Shown: positions 50,042 to 59,570 of the stretch, piece after piece
Layout: the number at the start of each line of letters is the position of its first letter
Position numbering within the stretch: position 1 is the first letter of the stretch
NCBI RefSeq assembly: GCF_001679785.1
Contig: NZ_CP016286.1
Coordinates: forward strand, 2,294,001 to 2,358,000
DNA from: Rhizobium leguminosarum
Lineage (GTDB): Bacteria > Pseudomonadota > Alphaproteobacteria > Rhizobiales > Rhizobiaceae
Direction of reading: 5' to 3'
DNA length: 64,000 nucleotides
Position numbers and translations under genes: made by a program
Notes under the pieces: model-generated
What the model saw: only the letters and a program-made list of their open reading frames with translations
Database searches by the model: none
What the model was told of the DNA's origin: nothing

Positions 50042-51147
50042 GGGAGATCCAGTGTCATGACGACGGGGCAGTGATCGGACGCCTTCGGCCTGTCCCAGCC
50101 GGTGCGCGGATAACGCTCCACCTCCTGCCCCGGCGGGAAGACAGTGCGGTAGGGCTGGCCGCTGCGGATGATTTCGGGCAGGCGGCCGGCATTATGGGCG
50201 GCAAGTGCTGGCGAAAGCCAGAGATAGTCGAGTTGGCAAAGCCACTGCTCGTGTGGCCCGCGAGCGTGATAGAGCGTCCAGCGGTCGAGGGGTTCGCGGC
50301 GGCGCACGACATTTTCGGCAAAGCCGTCGCTACTGAAAACGTCGAGCGCGCTTTCGGTCTCGTTCTGATGTTCGAAGCGATAGCCGGTGCCCCGGCGGCC
50401 GATGACATCGACACGCTCCTGATAATCGTTCATGTCTCCGCAGATGGCGAAGCTCTTCGTGCCGGCTTGCTCCGCACTGAAGCGATCCTCGATGATGCGT
50501 CGCACGGCGCGCGCCTCGGCGCGGCGGATCGGCATGGTCGATTGCCGCCCGTCCAGCCCATCGCGCGGATTGCCCATCGACTTGAAATGAACGACGTAGA
50601 GCGAAAACGGCCGGCCGCCGATCAGAAGGTCGAGCTCCAGGCAGTCGCGCTTGAAGATCTTGTCGTCGATGCGGTTGGTGAGCGCCAGATCCTCATTGAA
50701 GAGATCGAGATCGCGATAGGTCGTCATCGCATGGCTTCTGATATCCCTGAGCTCGATCTTCTGGCCGTCGCGCGTTTCCTCGCGCATCAGCACGGCAACA
50801 TCGATGCCGCGGCTGTCATTGCCCTCGACCAGGAATTTCTGCCGATAGCCGTTGCCGACCATGCGGAAGAGATAGCCGTATTCGAAGGCCTGCAGGGCAG
50901 CCATATTGTCGATTTCCTGCAGGCACAGGATATCGGCGTCAGCATCGGCGATCGCAAGGGCCGACATCTGCCGCGTGTCGTCGGTCGCAGCGATCACCCG
51001 CGCCTGCTCGAGCTGCTGGTACACACCCTCGCTCGACACCTGGAAAAGCTTGATGACCCGGTCCTGGCGCAGCTGGTTGCGGAAGCCGGTGAAATCGAAA
51101 CGGGTCAGGAGATTTTCGACGTTGAAGGTGGCGAGGCGAAGCGACAT
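50038..51147 (-). CDS. Endonuclease/exonuclease/phosphatase (EEP) family protein
   Basis: A 369-residue EEP-fold metalloenzyme. MSLRLATFNVENLLTRFDF is the first strand with the metal-proximal Asn, ILCLQEIDN holds the catalytic Glu, FAICGDMNDY the Asp-Asn pair, and KASDHCPVVMTL the C-terminal Asp-His. There is no signal peptide, so it is cytosolic. It is coupled to the NUDIX gene downstream. DNA, RNA or phosphoester substrates are all possible. Confidence 0.9.
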   Translation of the reverse strand: MSLRLATFNVENLLTRFDFTGFRNQLRQDRVIKLFQVSSEGVYQQLEQARVIAATDDTRQMSALAIADADADILCLQEIDNMAALQAFEYGYLFRMVGNGYRQKFLVEGNDSRGIDVAVLMREETRDGQKIELRDIRSHAMTTYRDLDLFNEDLALTNRIDDKIFKRDCLELDLLIGGRPFSLYVVHFKSMGNPRDGLDGRQSTMPIRRAEARAVRRIIEDRFSAEQAGTKSFAICGDMNDYQERVDVIGRRGTGYRFEHQNETESALDVFSSDGFAENVVRRREPLDRWTLYHARGPHEQWLCQLDYLWLSPALAAHNAGRLPEIIRSGQPYRTVFPPGQEVERYPRTGWDRPKASDHCPVVMTLDLP

Positions 51148-51374
51148 GGCAGGAGTCCGGTTGCGGGCAGTACCTTATCCGGCAATCGCCACAGGAAAAG
51201 GTGGCGGGACCAAGAAAGTTGCGAATAACCGCCCGCTTGCAGCCCGGACGTAGCGAGCTGTGAATTCAAGGGCTGACAATCTCCCGCAAGCATCTGGATA
51301 GCAGCGGTTAGAACAGTTATGTAATGTCTTCTATATTGTTTATGAATTTCCAGATGTTTGGAGTCGCAAAAATC

Positions 51375-51581
51375 ATGACCGCCAAAGAGAAAGAGATCCT
51401 GGAAGCGTTGGCGTGGATGTGCGAGCAATACCTCAGCCGGGGCAATGGCTTTCTAGACCACAAGGCGATGCACGCCGGCGAGCTAGCGATCGAAGTCCTT
51501 GCCTCCTACGGCTTCGTTAAATCGGATATTCAAGGTGACAGATGGACTGAAGAAGGACTGCTTCTTCTTGAAGGTTCGTAA
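51375..51581 (+). CDS. Small hypothetical protein
   Basis: A 68-residue protein: EKEILEALAWMCEQYLSRG, an alpha-helical AGELAIEVLASYGFVKSD, and DRWTEEGLLLLEGS. It is soluble and acidic and I do not recognise a family. The start is uncertain: ATG codons lie at 51324, 51345 and 51375, and a GGAG about 11 bases before 51375 is the only candidate site. Confidence 0.6.
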   Translation: MTAKEKEILEALAWMCEQYLSRGNGFLDHKAMHAGELAIEVLASYGFVKSDIQGDRWTEEGLLLLEGS

Positions 51582-51621
51582 GGCTTCAACTCGGAATCGT
51601 CAAAACTCAAATCCTAGTCCA

Positions 51622-52641
51622 TCAAAGCCGCCAGCCGGTGCGGATGATGACGCGCACCGCCTCGCCCGGCACGACGACCACGCGGCTAAAGGCGCGTAGC
51701 GTCTGGCCATTGCCGAGGATCAGTTTCACGGCGTAGCGCTCGCCCTCGAACAGCACGGATTCGACGATTGCCGAAGCCCCCTCGCCGCCGATGATCACAT
51801 CCTCCGGCCGCACCAGAATATCGGCGCCATCAGTATTGGCGGCATGAAGCGCATCCTGCAGCTCGTCCCACTCCAACTGGCGTTCGCCGCCCATCACCGG
51901 CAGCGTTAGGATCGCGCCGCGCCCGATCAGGCCGCCGACGATGCGCCCTTCAGGCCGCGCGTAGATCTCGGCGGGCGCCGCCACCTGCAGCAGCCGCCCT
52001 TCCGACATGACGGCGACGTCGGTCGCCAGCGCCATTGCTTCGCTCTGGTCGTGGGTGACGTAGATCATCGTTGCACCCGAGCGCTGGTGGAACTCGCGGA
52101 AAGTCTCTTCCATCTCCTGCTTCAGGTGCCGGTCGAGATTGGCGAGCGGCTCGTCGAGCAGCACCACGTCGGGCGAGGTCACCAGGCAGCGGGCGAGCGC
52201 GATGCGCTGGCGCTGGCCGCCGGAGAGATCGGCCGGGCGCCGTTCAGCATAGGCGGCGAGCCGGACGGTGCCGAGCGCGTCGAGCACCTTCGCCCGGTAG
52301 GCCTCGCCTGATATGCCGCGCACCTTGAGGGGATAACCGACATTCTCGGCGACGCTCATATGTGGCCAGAGCGCATAGGACTGGAAGACCATCGCCATGT
52401 TGCGCTTTTCCGGCGGCAGCGACTGCGCGGCGTCGGCAAGCAGCCGTTCGCCGAGACGGATCGAGCCGTCGGTGGGCGTCTCGAAACCGGCGATCATGCG
52501 CAGCACCGTCGTCTTGCCGCAGCCGGAAGGTCCGAGTAGCGCCAGGAAGCCGCCCTCACGCACATCGAGCGAAAAGCCGCTGACGGCGGCGCGCCCGGTG
52601 CCGAAGTCCTTGCCGAGCTGGTTGAGGATCAGCCTCGCCAT
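51622..52641 (-). CDS. Ferric iron ABC transporter ATP-binding protein (FbpC type)
   Basis: A 339-residue ABC ATPase of the CUT1/Fbp type: Walker A GPSGCGKTT, signature LSGGQRQR, Walker B VVLLDEPLANLD. A C-terminal regulatory TOBE-like domain covers about 240-339. The 13-base overlap with the permease gene shows coupling. The binding protein and single two-domain permease point to Fe(III) import; a phosphonate or thiamine role is less likely. Confidence 0.9.
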   Translation of the reverse strand: MARLILNQLGKDFGTGRAAVSGFSLDVREGGFLALLGPSGCGKTTVLRMIAGFETPTDGSIRLGERLLADAAQSLPPEKRNMAMVFQSYALWPHMSVAENVGYPLKVRGISGEAYRAKVLDALGTVRLAAYAERRPADLSGGQRQRIALARCLVTSPDVVLLDEPLANLDRHLKQEMEETFREFHQRSGATMIYVTHDQSEAMALATDVAVMSEGRLLQVAAPAEIYARPEGRIVGGLIGRGAILTLPVMGGERQLEWDELQDALHAANTDGADILVRPEDVIIGGEGASAIVESVLFEGERYAVKLILGNGQTLRAFSRVVVVPGEAVRVIIRTGWRL

Positions 52642-54323
52642 GGGATCACTCCTTTCGGCAGTCGTTTCGCCAGAAGTTCGAGCAACAGCATCAGCACGAC
52701 GACCATGAGGACGACGAGCACCGAGAGCGCCGAAGCAAGGTCCGAGCTGCCGCTGTCATCGAGATTGTAGATGGCGACGCCGAGCGTCTGGGTGCCGGCA
52801 GACCAGAGCAGCGCCGAGATCGTCAGCTCGTTGCAGGCAATCAGAAAGACAAGAATAACGGAGGCGCCGGCGGCCGGCGCAATCAGCGGCACGATGATAT
52901 CGGCAAGCCGGCGGAAGAAGCCGGCGCCGGAAAGCCGCGCCGCCTCTTCCAGCGCCGGATCGAGTTGATGAAAGGCGCTGACCACGGGTTTCAGGCTGAC
53001 GGCGAAGAAGGAGGAGAAATAGGCGATCAGGATGATCCAGATCGTGCCATAGAGCGACACGTGGAGGATCGGGATCGGTGCTGCGAACACCAGGATGAAG
53101 CAGACCGCCATGACGATGCCGGGCAGCGAATATGGTATCTCGATCAGGCTGGCGACGATCCGCGACGCCGCATCCTTGCGCCGCGTCAGCGCATAGGCCG
53201 CAAGCACCGTCACCACCAGGAGACAAAGCGCGGTGGCTCCGGCGAGCGACAGCGAATTGATAAAGGCGGTGCGTGTTACCGCCTGCCGGAACAGGATCTC
53301 CTCAAAGGCATGCAGCGACATCGTCTTGAAAGTGAGCGGCACGCCATAGGCCGGCACCAGCGCGCCAGCGACAAGCGCGAAGAAGGGTGCTGCCAGCATG
53401 AAGAACAGGATCGCCCAAACGAGCGGTGTGAAAACAAGGCGCCAGGCGCCGAGCTCGAAGGCCGCACTCGCCCCAGATAACCCGATGACGCGGTAGTCGC
53501 GGCCGCGCAGCGCCCGGTCCTGGATCATCAGCCCGACGACCGAGATGATGGCGATGATTGCCGAGAGCACGGCGACGTCGCCGAAGGTGCGGCTGGTGAA
53601 AGCGGAAAACTTGGTGAAGATCAACGTCGGCAGCGTGAAGATCGAGGCCGGAATACCGACAATGGCCGGAATGCCGAAATTGCCGGTGCAGGAGACGAAG
53701 GAGATCGCCGCACCCGCGATGATACCGGGCAGCGACAGCGGCAGGATGATATCGCGGAACACCCGCAAGCTGGAGGCGCCGGAAAGCCGCGCGGCCTCGA
53801 CGCCGTCGCGCGGCAGCGTCATCAGCCCGGCTCGGAGCGCCAGGTAGACCAGCGGCGCATGCTGCACGCCATAGAGCAGCGCGATGCCGCCCACCGAATA
53901 GAGCGGCTGCGGCGAGCCGAGTGGCGGGGCGATATGCAGCGCCTTCAGCAACGGGCTGGAGGGGCCGGACATCTGCACCCAGGCGAGCGCCGTTACCTGC
54001 GGCGGGATCATCATCGGCAGCACGAAGAAGAAGCTGAGCAGCCCCTTGGCGCGGATATCGGTCAGCGTCAGCAGGAAGGCGAAGAGGCAGCCGATGACGA
54101 GCGAGATGATCGTGCCTAGAATGGCGGTGACGACGGTGTAATAGGTCGCCGACCAGAGCGACGCCTCGCTCAGAACATCAATCACGCCGCCGCTGGCGAA
54201 GGCTGCGATCCCGACCATGGCGAGACGAGCGAGCGGCAGCACGCTGAGGAACAGGACGACCACGACGATAAAAGGAAACAGCCAGGCGGGCTGGCTGTTT
54301 CCGGTTTTGATGTATCCGTGCAT
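52629..54323 (-). CDS. Ferric iron ABC transporter permease (FbpB type, two domains)
   Basis: A 564-residue inner-membrane protein with about twelve hydrophobic segments and two binding-protein-dependent permease domains. The EAA-type loops are VEAARLSGASSLRVFRDIILP (about 180-200) and EEAARLSGAGFFRRLADIIVP (about 465-485). The near identity of the loops shows an internal duplication. It lies between the SBP gene (7-base gap) and the ATPase gene. Confidence 0.92.
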   Translation of the reverse strand: MHGYIKTGNSQPAWLFPFIVVVVLFLSVLPLARLAMVGIAAFASGGVIDVLSEASLWSATYYTVVTAILGTIISLVIGCLFAFLLTLTDIRAKGLLSFFFVLPMMIPPQVTALAWVQMSGPSSPLLKALHIAPPLGSPQPLYSVGGIALLYGVQHAPLVYLALRAGLMTLPRDGVEAARLSGASSLRVFRDIILPLSLPGIIAGAAISFVSCTGNFGIPAIVGIPASIFTLPTLIFTKFSAFTSRTFGDVAVLSAIIAIISVVGLMIQDRALRGRDYRVIGLSGASAAFELGAWRLVFTPLVWAILFFMLAAPFFALVAGALVPAYGVPLTFKTMSLHAFEEILFRQAVTRTAFINSLSLAGATALCLLVVTVLAAYALTRRKDAASRIVASLIEIPYSLPGIVMAVCFILVFAAPIPILHVSLYGTIWIILIAYFSSFFAVSLKPVVSAFHQLDPALEEAARLSGAGFFRRLADIIVPLIAPAAGASVILVFLIACNELTISALLWSAGTQTLGVAIYNLDDSGSSDLASALSVLVVLMVVVLMLLLELLAKRLPKGVIPWRG

Positions 54324-54330
54324 GAAAGGA

Positions 54331-55308
54331 TCAGTTCGAGCCGTAGATGCCCGAGAAGGTCTTGAGATCCTGATCGGTATTCTTCAATGCTTCGGCCGCC
54401 TTGATCGGCAGGACCTTGATGGTGTCGCGCGCCGGAAAGCCTTCCGGCAGCTTCATGCCGTTGCGAGCCGGGATGTAGCCGAGCTTCAGGAAGCCTTCCT
54501 GGCCCTTTTCGGAGAGCACGTAATCGACGAATTTCTTGGCGGCATCGGCATTTTTGGTGCTGGCAAGGATGCCGACCGGCTCGGTGACGGCCGAAACGCC
54601 TTCGCTCGGGAAGACGAACTCGACAGGCGCGCCCTTGGCCTTCTCGCGGATCGGCATGTAGTCAACGACCATGCCATAGGCCTTTTCGCCCGAGGCGACC
54701 GACTTCAGCACGGCGCCGTTGCCACCGGCTGCAATCGCGCCGTTTTCCGCAAGCGACTTGTAGAAATCCCAGCCGAGTCCCGGAACGGCGGCGAGCGTCT
54801 GGGCGTGGATGAGGGCCGCACCCGAGGCAAGCGGGCTCGGCATGGTGACGAGGCCCTTGGCTTCCGGCTTGGTCAGGTCCTTCCAGCTAGCAGGCTTCAT
54901 GGCGGCCGAAGTGTTGTACATGATGCCGGTGGTGATCAGCTTGGTCGAGTAGTAATAGCCGTCGGCGTCATAAAGGGCGGCATCGTACCCTGCGGATTCC
55001 GGCGACTTATAGGCCAAGAGCTTGCCGTCTTCTTTAAGGCGCTCCAGCGTCACCATGTCGGCGATGAGGAGAATGTCGGCAACCGGGTTGCCGGCCTGGA
55101 TCTCGGCCTGGAGTTTCGCCATGATCTTCGGCGTGCCGTCGCGTACCCAGTCGACCTTGATATCGGGATTGGCGGCCATGAAGCCATCGACCGTTGCCTG
55201 CGCGTCTTCGTTCGGCTGGCTGGTGTAGAGAACGAGGTTTGCGGCAGAAGCCGGAATGGCAAAGAGGCTCGCGGCGAGAAGGGCTGCGGCGGAAACGATC
55301 GTTTTCAT
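54331..55308 (-). CDS. Ferric iron ABC transporter substrate-binding protein (FbpA type)
   Basis: A 325-residue periplasmic protein with signal peptide (1-22, ending IPASA). It has NLVLYTSQPNEDAQATVDGF at the first strand, TPKIMAKLQAEIQAGNPVAD, and later YGMVVDYMPIREKAKGAPV and a run of tyrosines DADGYYYSTKL of the kind that can bind iron. The ATG at 55308 is chosen because it begins directly with the signal peptide. It heads the three-gene operon. Regulators are not visible. Confidence 0.9.
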   Translation of the reverse strand: MKTIVSAAALLAASLFAIPASAANLVLYTSQPNEDAQATVDGFMAANPDIKVDWVRDGTPKIMAKLQAEIQAGNPVADILLIADMVTLERLKEDGKLLAYKSPESAGYDAALYDADGYYYSTKLITTGIMYNTSAAMKPASWKDLTKPEAKGLVTMPSPLASGAALIHAQTLAAVPGLGWDFYKSLAENGAIAAGGNGAVLKSVASGEKAYGMVVDYMPIREKAKGAPVEFVFPSEGVSAVTEPVGILASTKNADAAKKFVDYVLSEKGQEGFLKLGYIPARNGMKLPEGFPARDTIKVLPIKAAEALKNTDQDLKTFSGIYGSN

Positions 55309-55522
55309 GGGGAGGGGTCCTCGGAATTGCGTCACCCTCCCTTATTAGGGATCGTTGACAGAGATGTGACAGGGCGCGTCGGTTGGTCCACGCCCTGCAC
55401 CACTACTTTGTCATCGAGCAGTCGTAACCTCTCCAGGGCTGCTGTGTCGGCATCGAATGGAAGGGGCTGAGCCCGGCTTTAACGACGGCGGCATTTTCAA
55501 GCCGAATGATCAGGCTCACAGC

Positions 55523-55562
55523 ATCCGAGGGCCACGGCGCTCACGCGCCGTGGCCCTCGGAT
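55523..55562. terminator. Perfect 18-bp inverted repeat
   Basis: The arms 55523-55540 and 55545-55562 are perfectly complementary (core CCGAGGGCCACGGCGC) around a TCAC loop. It follows the stop of the alpha/beta-hydrolase gene at 55569 on the minus strand. No U-run is present. Confidence 0.6.
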
Positions 55563-55568
55563 CGAATA

Positions 55569-56336
55569 CTACTTTGCAGCTTCTTCGATCAGTTCAGCCA
55601 CCTTCCCGGGATGCGACACCATCACGACGTGGGAGGCGCCATCGACCACCACGGTCCGCTTGGAGCCTGCCCGCTCGGCCATGAAGCCTAGGGCTGCGGC
55701 CGGGATGTTCTTGTCGCCGGTGCCGGAGAAAAACCACGACGGCAGCTTCTTCCAGGCGGGCTCGCCGGATTTGTCGGTCAGCGCGGCCTCGGTGACTGGA
55801 CGTTGGGCAGCCGCCATCAGGGCCGCCTGTTCGGCCGGCACGTCGCTGGCGAACTGATCATGGAACTTGGCTTGATCGATATAGAGATCAACACCGCCGG
55901 CGCTGAGCTTTACCGGGGCCGCCAGCGCTCCGCTCAGCGTGCCGCCCGGAAACTTGCCGGCAAGATCGGCAACCGATTCCCCGGCATCCGGGGCGAAGGC
56001 CGCGACATAGACCAGCGACCTGACATTGTCGTGGCCGTTGGCCGCGGTCGAAATGACCTGGCCGCCATAGGAGTGACCGACAAGGACCACAGGGCCGGCG
56101 ATGCTGCCAATCACGTCGGAGACATAGGCAGCGTCGTTAGAAACGCTGCGCAGCGGATTGGCGGCTGCCACGACAGAAAAGCCATCCTTGCGCAGGATTT
56201 CGACGACGCCGTTCCAGCTGGATGAATCGGCAAAGGCGCCATGGACGAGGACAACGGTCGGCTTGGCCGGCTGAGCAACGGCAGCACCGGAAAGAAGAGC
56301 GCCCGCCAGGGCGACGGCAGCAGCAAACTTGAACAT
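55569..56336 (-). CDS. Secreted alpha/beta hydrolase
   Basis: A 255-residue exported hydrolase. The signal peptide ends GAAVAQ (about residue 22). The fold is shown by PTVVLVHGAFADSSSW (oxyanion region), nucleophile elbow GHSYGG, and the C-terminal His in DGASHVVMV. It resembles the AB hydrolase group often found beside OhrR/MarR regulators; here an OhrR-like gene is divergent 230 bp away. The substrate is unknown. Confidence 0.88.
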   Translation of the reverse strand: MFKFAAAVALAGALLSGAAVAQPAKPTVVLVHGAFADSSSWNGVVEILRKDGFSVVAAANPLRSVSNDAAYVSDVIGSIAGPVVLVGHSYGGQVISTAANGHDNVRSLVYVAAFAPDAGESVADLAGKFPGGTLSGALAAPVKLSAGGVDLYIDQAKFHDQFASDVPAEQAALMAAAQRPVTEAALTDKSGEPAWKKLPSWFFSGTGDKNIPAAALGFMAERAGSKRTVVVDGASHVVMVSHPGKVAELIEEAAK

Positions 56337-56471
56337 TGGTCATTTCCTTTCGTCGGTTGAGTTTCAAAGAAGCCGAATGGGGAGCCACAGGGGAATTCAC
56401 CTGCTTGCGCATCCGTTGACGCAGCAAACCTCTGAAGCTTTCCGTGTTCGGCATATAATTGCCAGCGATTT

Positions 56472-56541
56472 ATTTGTGCACGATCTAATTAGGCTCCCTC
56501 GTCTGCCGAGTCAATAGCTTGCAAACAGATCGCGCACAAAT
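56472..56541. promoter_or_regulatory. Paired inverted operator motifs
   Basis: ATTTGTGCACGATCT (56472-56486) and, in complement, ATTTGTGCGCGATCT (56541-56527) differ by one base and face each other across about 40 bp, between the hydrolase gene and the divergent MarR gene. They are likely sites for the MarR/OhrR-like regulator. Confidence 0.55.
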
Positions 56542-56566
56542 TATATTGAGATCAAAGGAGAGCGTG

Positions 56567-57037
56567 ATGAAAGACACCACATCAAATGATCTCGCTGACG
56601 TGCCCAAGATCGATGAAATGCTTTGCTTTTCGATCTATTCGGCAAGCCACGCCTTTAACCAGCTCTACCGTCCCCTGCTCGACGAGCTTGAACTCACCTA
56701 TCCGCAATTCCTTGTCATGACCGCTTTGTGGGCGCGCGACGACCGCACGGTGAAGGATCTCGGCGAGACGCTTTTTCTCGACTCCAGCACCCTCACTCCG
56801 CTGCTGAAGCGGCTGGAAAATGTCGGCCTCGTCACCCGCAATCGAAATCCCGCCGATGAACGCCAGGTGCTCCTGCGCCTGACGAAAGACGGATTGGCCC
56901 TGAAGAGCCGCGCCGCCTATGTGTTCGACTGCATCGGCAAGGCCGTCGGCCTCGACGCCGAAACCGCCGGCAAGATGCGGGACACTATCGCTTCGATCCG
57001 CGACAACATTCACAACAGGGATAAGGGCGAGGCCTGA
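56567..57037 (+). CDS. MarR family regulator, OhrR-like
   Basis: A 156-residue winged-helix regulator. Near the N-terminus Cys20 lies in MLCFSIYSASHAFNQLYRP, the position of the peroxide-sensing cysteine in OhrR. The HTH and wing are KDLGETLFLDSSTLTPLLKR and NPADERQVLLRLTKDG, typical of OhrR. AGGAG precedes the ATG at 56567. In known systems OhrR represses ohr; here no ohr gene is adjacent, and the divergent hydrolase is the apparent target. Confidence 0.88.
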   Translation: MKDTTSNDLADVPKIDEMLCFSIYSASHAFNQLYRPLLDELELTYPQFLVMTALWARDDRTVKDLGETLFLDSSTLTPLLKRLENVGLVTRNRNPADERQVLLRLTKDGLALKSRAAYVFDCIGKAVGLDAETAGKMRDTIASIRDNIHNRDKGEA

Positions 57038-57265
57038 CGCAGTGCCGCCTCGCCGCGTTGCTGCGACGATTTTCGTTCGACAAGTCGATAGCATATTGTA
57101 CCATCCGTCTGCTGCCAGCACGCGCGATCGGCCATTTCGCCACGCGGCCCAAGATGCCGGCGTCCGCTTTCTTGCCTGAGCCTCACGCAGGCGTGAATAC
57201 GCCGCCATTTGCTATTCGGTCGCGCTGAGGTACGTCAATCCTGTTTCGATGAAGGAGGAGTTTCA

Positions 57266-58324
57266 ATGGAATATCGTCTGCTCGGCCGTTCCGGCCTGAA
57301 GATTTCGACATTGACCATGGGCACGATGACCTTCGGCGGCGTCGGCTGGGCGAAGATGGTCGGCGATCTCGGCATCTCCGAGGCGAAAAAGATGATCGAT
57401 ATGTGCATCGATGCCGGCATCAACCTGATCGACACCGCCAACGCCTATTCATCAGGCGAATGCGAAAACATCATCGGTGACGTGCTCTCCGGTAAGCGGC
57501 CGCAAGGCGTGTTGCTCGCCACCAAGGCCCGCTTTAGCATGGGTGATGGCCCGAACGACCAGGGTCTGTCGCGCTACCACCTGATCCGCGAATGCGAGGC
57601 GAGCCTCAAGCGCCTGAAGACCGATGTCATCGACCTTTACCAGGTGCATGAATGGGATGGCCAGACGCCGCTTGAAGAGACGATGGAAGCCCTCGACACC
57701 CTGATCAGACAGGGCAAGGTGCGTTATGTCGGCTGCTCGAATTATTCCGGCTGGCACATCATGAAGGCGCTTGGGCTCGCCAACGAGCACAGGTACCAGC
57801 GCTTCGTCAGCCAGCAGATCCACTATACACTGGAAGCCCGCGACGCCGAATACGAGTTGCTGCCGATCTCGATCGACCAGGGTCTCGGCGTGCTGGTCTG
57901 GAGCCCGCTGGCTGGCGGCCTGCTCTCCGGCAAGCACCGCCGCAACCAGGCAGCCCCCGAAGGCACGCGCCAGTTCGCCGGTTGGACCGAACCGCCGATC
58001 CGCGACGAGAACCGCCTCTGGAATATCGTCGAGGCGCTGGTCGCGATCGGTGAGGAACGCGGCGTTTCCGCCGCTCAAGTTGCGCTCGCCTGGCTGATCG
58101 GCCGCAAGGCGGTCACCTCGGTGATCATCGGCGGCCGCACCGAAGCCCAGTTCCGCGACAACATCGCCGCCGCCGATCTGAAACTCACGGACGAGGAGCG
58201 CAAGCGCCTCGACGCGGTCAGCCTGCCGCCGCTGATCTATCCCTACTGGCACCAGCTGAACACGGTTAGCGACAGGCTTGGTGAAGCCGATCTCGAACTT
58301 TTCGGACCGCATCTGGAGCAATAG
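57266..58324 (+). CDS. Aldo/keto reductase
   Basis: A 352-residue (beta/alpha)8 oxidoreductase. Catalytic tetrad positions are visible: Asp and Tyr in LIDTANAYSSGE, Lys in LLATKARFS and His in YQVHEWDG. The NADPH-binding C-terminal loop reads KAVTSVIIGGRTEAQFRDN. AGGAGGAG precedes the ATG at 57266. It is an AKR of the broad-specificity bacterial group, possibly linked to the upstream redox regulator. Confidence 0.92.
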   Translation: MEYRLLGRSGLKISTLTMGTMTFGGVGWAKMVGDLGISEAKKMIDMCIDAGINLIDTANAYSSGECENIIGDVLSGKRPQGVLLATKARFSMGDGPNDQGLSRYHLIRECEASLKRLKTDVIDLYQVHEWDGQTPLEETMEALDTLIRQGKVRYVGCSNYSGWHIMKALGLANEHRYQRFVSQQIHYTLEARDAEYELLPISIDQGLGVLVWSPLAGGLLSGKHRRNQAAPEGTRQFAGWTEPPIRDENRLWNIVEALVAIGEERGVSAAQVALAWLIGRKAVTSVIIGGRTEAQFRDNIAAADLKLTDEERKRLDAVSLPPLIYPYWHQLNTVSDRLGEADLELFGPHLEQ

Positions 58325-58359
58325 GCGATAGCGGATCAGGCATTGCACGGCGGAAGACA

Positions 58360-58462
58360 AAGCATGTCGCGCAAAGTGTGCAGCGGTTTTGCGGCCACGA
58401 CATGCTCAAATCAAAGACCTAAAGTGTGACAGGCGAATCTGAAGGATCGCGTCATACTTTAG
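58360..58462. repeat. Two-palindrome intergenic repeat, second subfamily (copy 2)
   Basis: GCATGTCGCGCAAAGTGTG...CACGACATGC, then CTAAAGTGTGAC...CGTCATACTTTAG. It aligns with the copy at 43421-43524 along its whole length, with compensating changes in the second stem. Confidence 0.78.
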
Positions 58463-58526
58463 CCGTCACAAAAGATGCACTTTCGCCGTGTTAGCGTAAG
58501 ATCCCGCCACCTCCGCGAGGTTCTCC

Positions 58527-59570
58527 ATGCTGAAGAATTACAAGGTCCTGAAGGGTACGGCGAGCGCACTCGCCCTTGATGACGACAACGATCCCCATAT
58601 CGAAATCCGCATCGAGGCGGACGGCGTCAGCTACCGGATCGCTCTGAATGTCCGCTCGAAGATGTCGCCGCACGACCTGCTCTATGCCAACATCGTCGAT
58701 TTCAAGCATCCGGCACTGACGGAGGCGCTCGAAGCCCTGCCGATGGGCCTGACCGACATCCGCAAGGACCGTCCGGAGCTTGCGATCGACTACGTCCGCG
58801 GCGGGCTGATCGAGCGCGAGGACATGAATGTCGCGCCCTTCCAGCTCTCCGGCCCGAAGAATGATCTCAGGGAATTCATCGAGCCGATCGTCGAGGAAGG
58901 CATTGCCGATCCCGACATCCATTTCTATGCCTTCGGCGAGGCCTGGGGCCCCGAGCACAACAAGCCCGACCAATATTTCGATTTCGAGCCGGGCAACGGC
59001 ATCCACGACATCCACATGAACCAGGGCGACGGCGGCAGCTTCAAGGCCACCAACGGGCCGAACCAGGACGGCGCCCTGCTCGTCCATTTTAACGATACCG
59101 ACGAATGGGCGGCGATCTTCCTCTGCTTTCAGTCGCAGAACTGGAATACCGATGCGGCGACCGGCCATCCGGTTTCCGACAGCCGTGGCGGCCAGGGCCG
59201 CGGTGAAGGCACACGCCGGCCACAGCCGATCGTCGCCTCGTCGCTGCGCATCGTCGCCGCGCTGATCAACCCGGTCAACGGCGAAGGCGGCATCGAGGCC
59301 GAAACGGTGACGCTCATCAACCGCTCCGACATGGAGGCATCGCTCGAAGGCTGGAAGCTGGAGGACGAAAACGGCAGGAGCCAGACGCTGTCGGGATCGC
59401 TTAACGCAGGCGAGCTGCGCACCATAGCGCTCGATGCCGCAGCCGGCGGCCCGCAGCTTGCCAACCGGGGCGGCGACATCATCCTGCGCAATGCCGATGG
59501 CGCCGTTGCCGATCGGGTCGGCTACGGCAAGAGCGAGACGGCGAACGAAGGCTGGACGACGATCTTCTGA
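58527..59570 (+). CDS. DUF2278 protein with C-terminal lamin-tail domain
   Basis: A 347-residue protein. The DUF2278 part (about 1-220) starts MLKNYKVLKGTASALALDDD and includes LVHFNDTDEWAAIFLCFQSQ and IHFYAFGEAWGPEH. A lamin-tail (LTD)-like domain follows at about 235-347 (VTLINRSDMEASLEGWKLED, ELRTIALDA, DIILRNADGAVADRVGYG). There is no signal peptide. DUF2278 proteins have no assigned function. The gene stands alone between repeats. Confidence 0.85.
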   Translation: MLKNYKVLKGTASALALDDDNDPHIEIRIEADGVSYRIALNVRSKMSPHDLLYANIVDFKHPALTEALEALPMGLTDIRKDRPELAIDYVRGGLIEREDMNVAPFQLSGPKNDLREFIEPIVEEGIADPDIHFYAFGEAWGPEHNKPDQYFDFEPGNGIHDIHMNQGDGGSFKATNGPNQDGALLVHFNDTDEWAAIFLCFQSQNWNTDAATGHPVSDSRGGQGRGEGTRRPQPIVASSLRIVAALINPVNGEGGIEAETVTLINRSDMEASLEGWKLEDENGRSQTLSGSLNAGELRTIALDAAAGGPQLANRGGDIILRNADGAVADRVGYGKSETANEGWTTIF

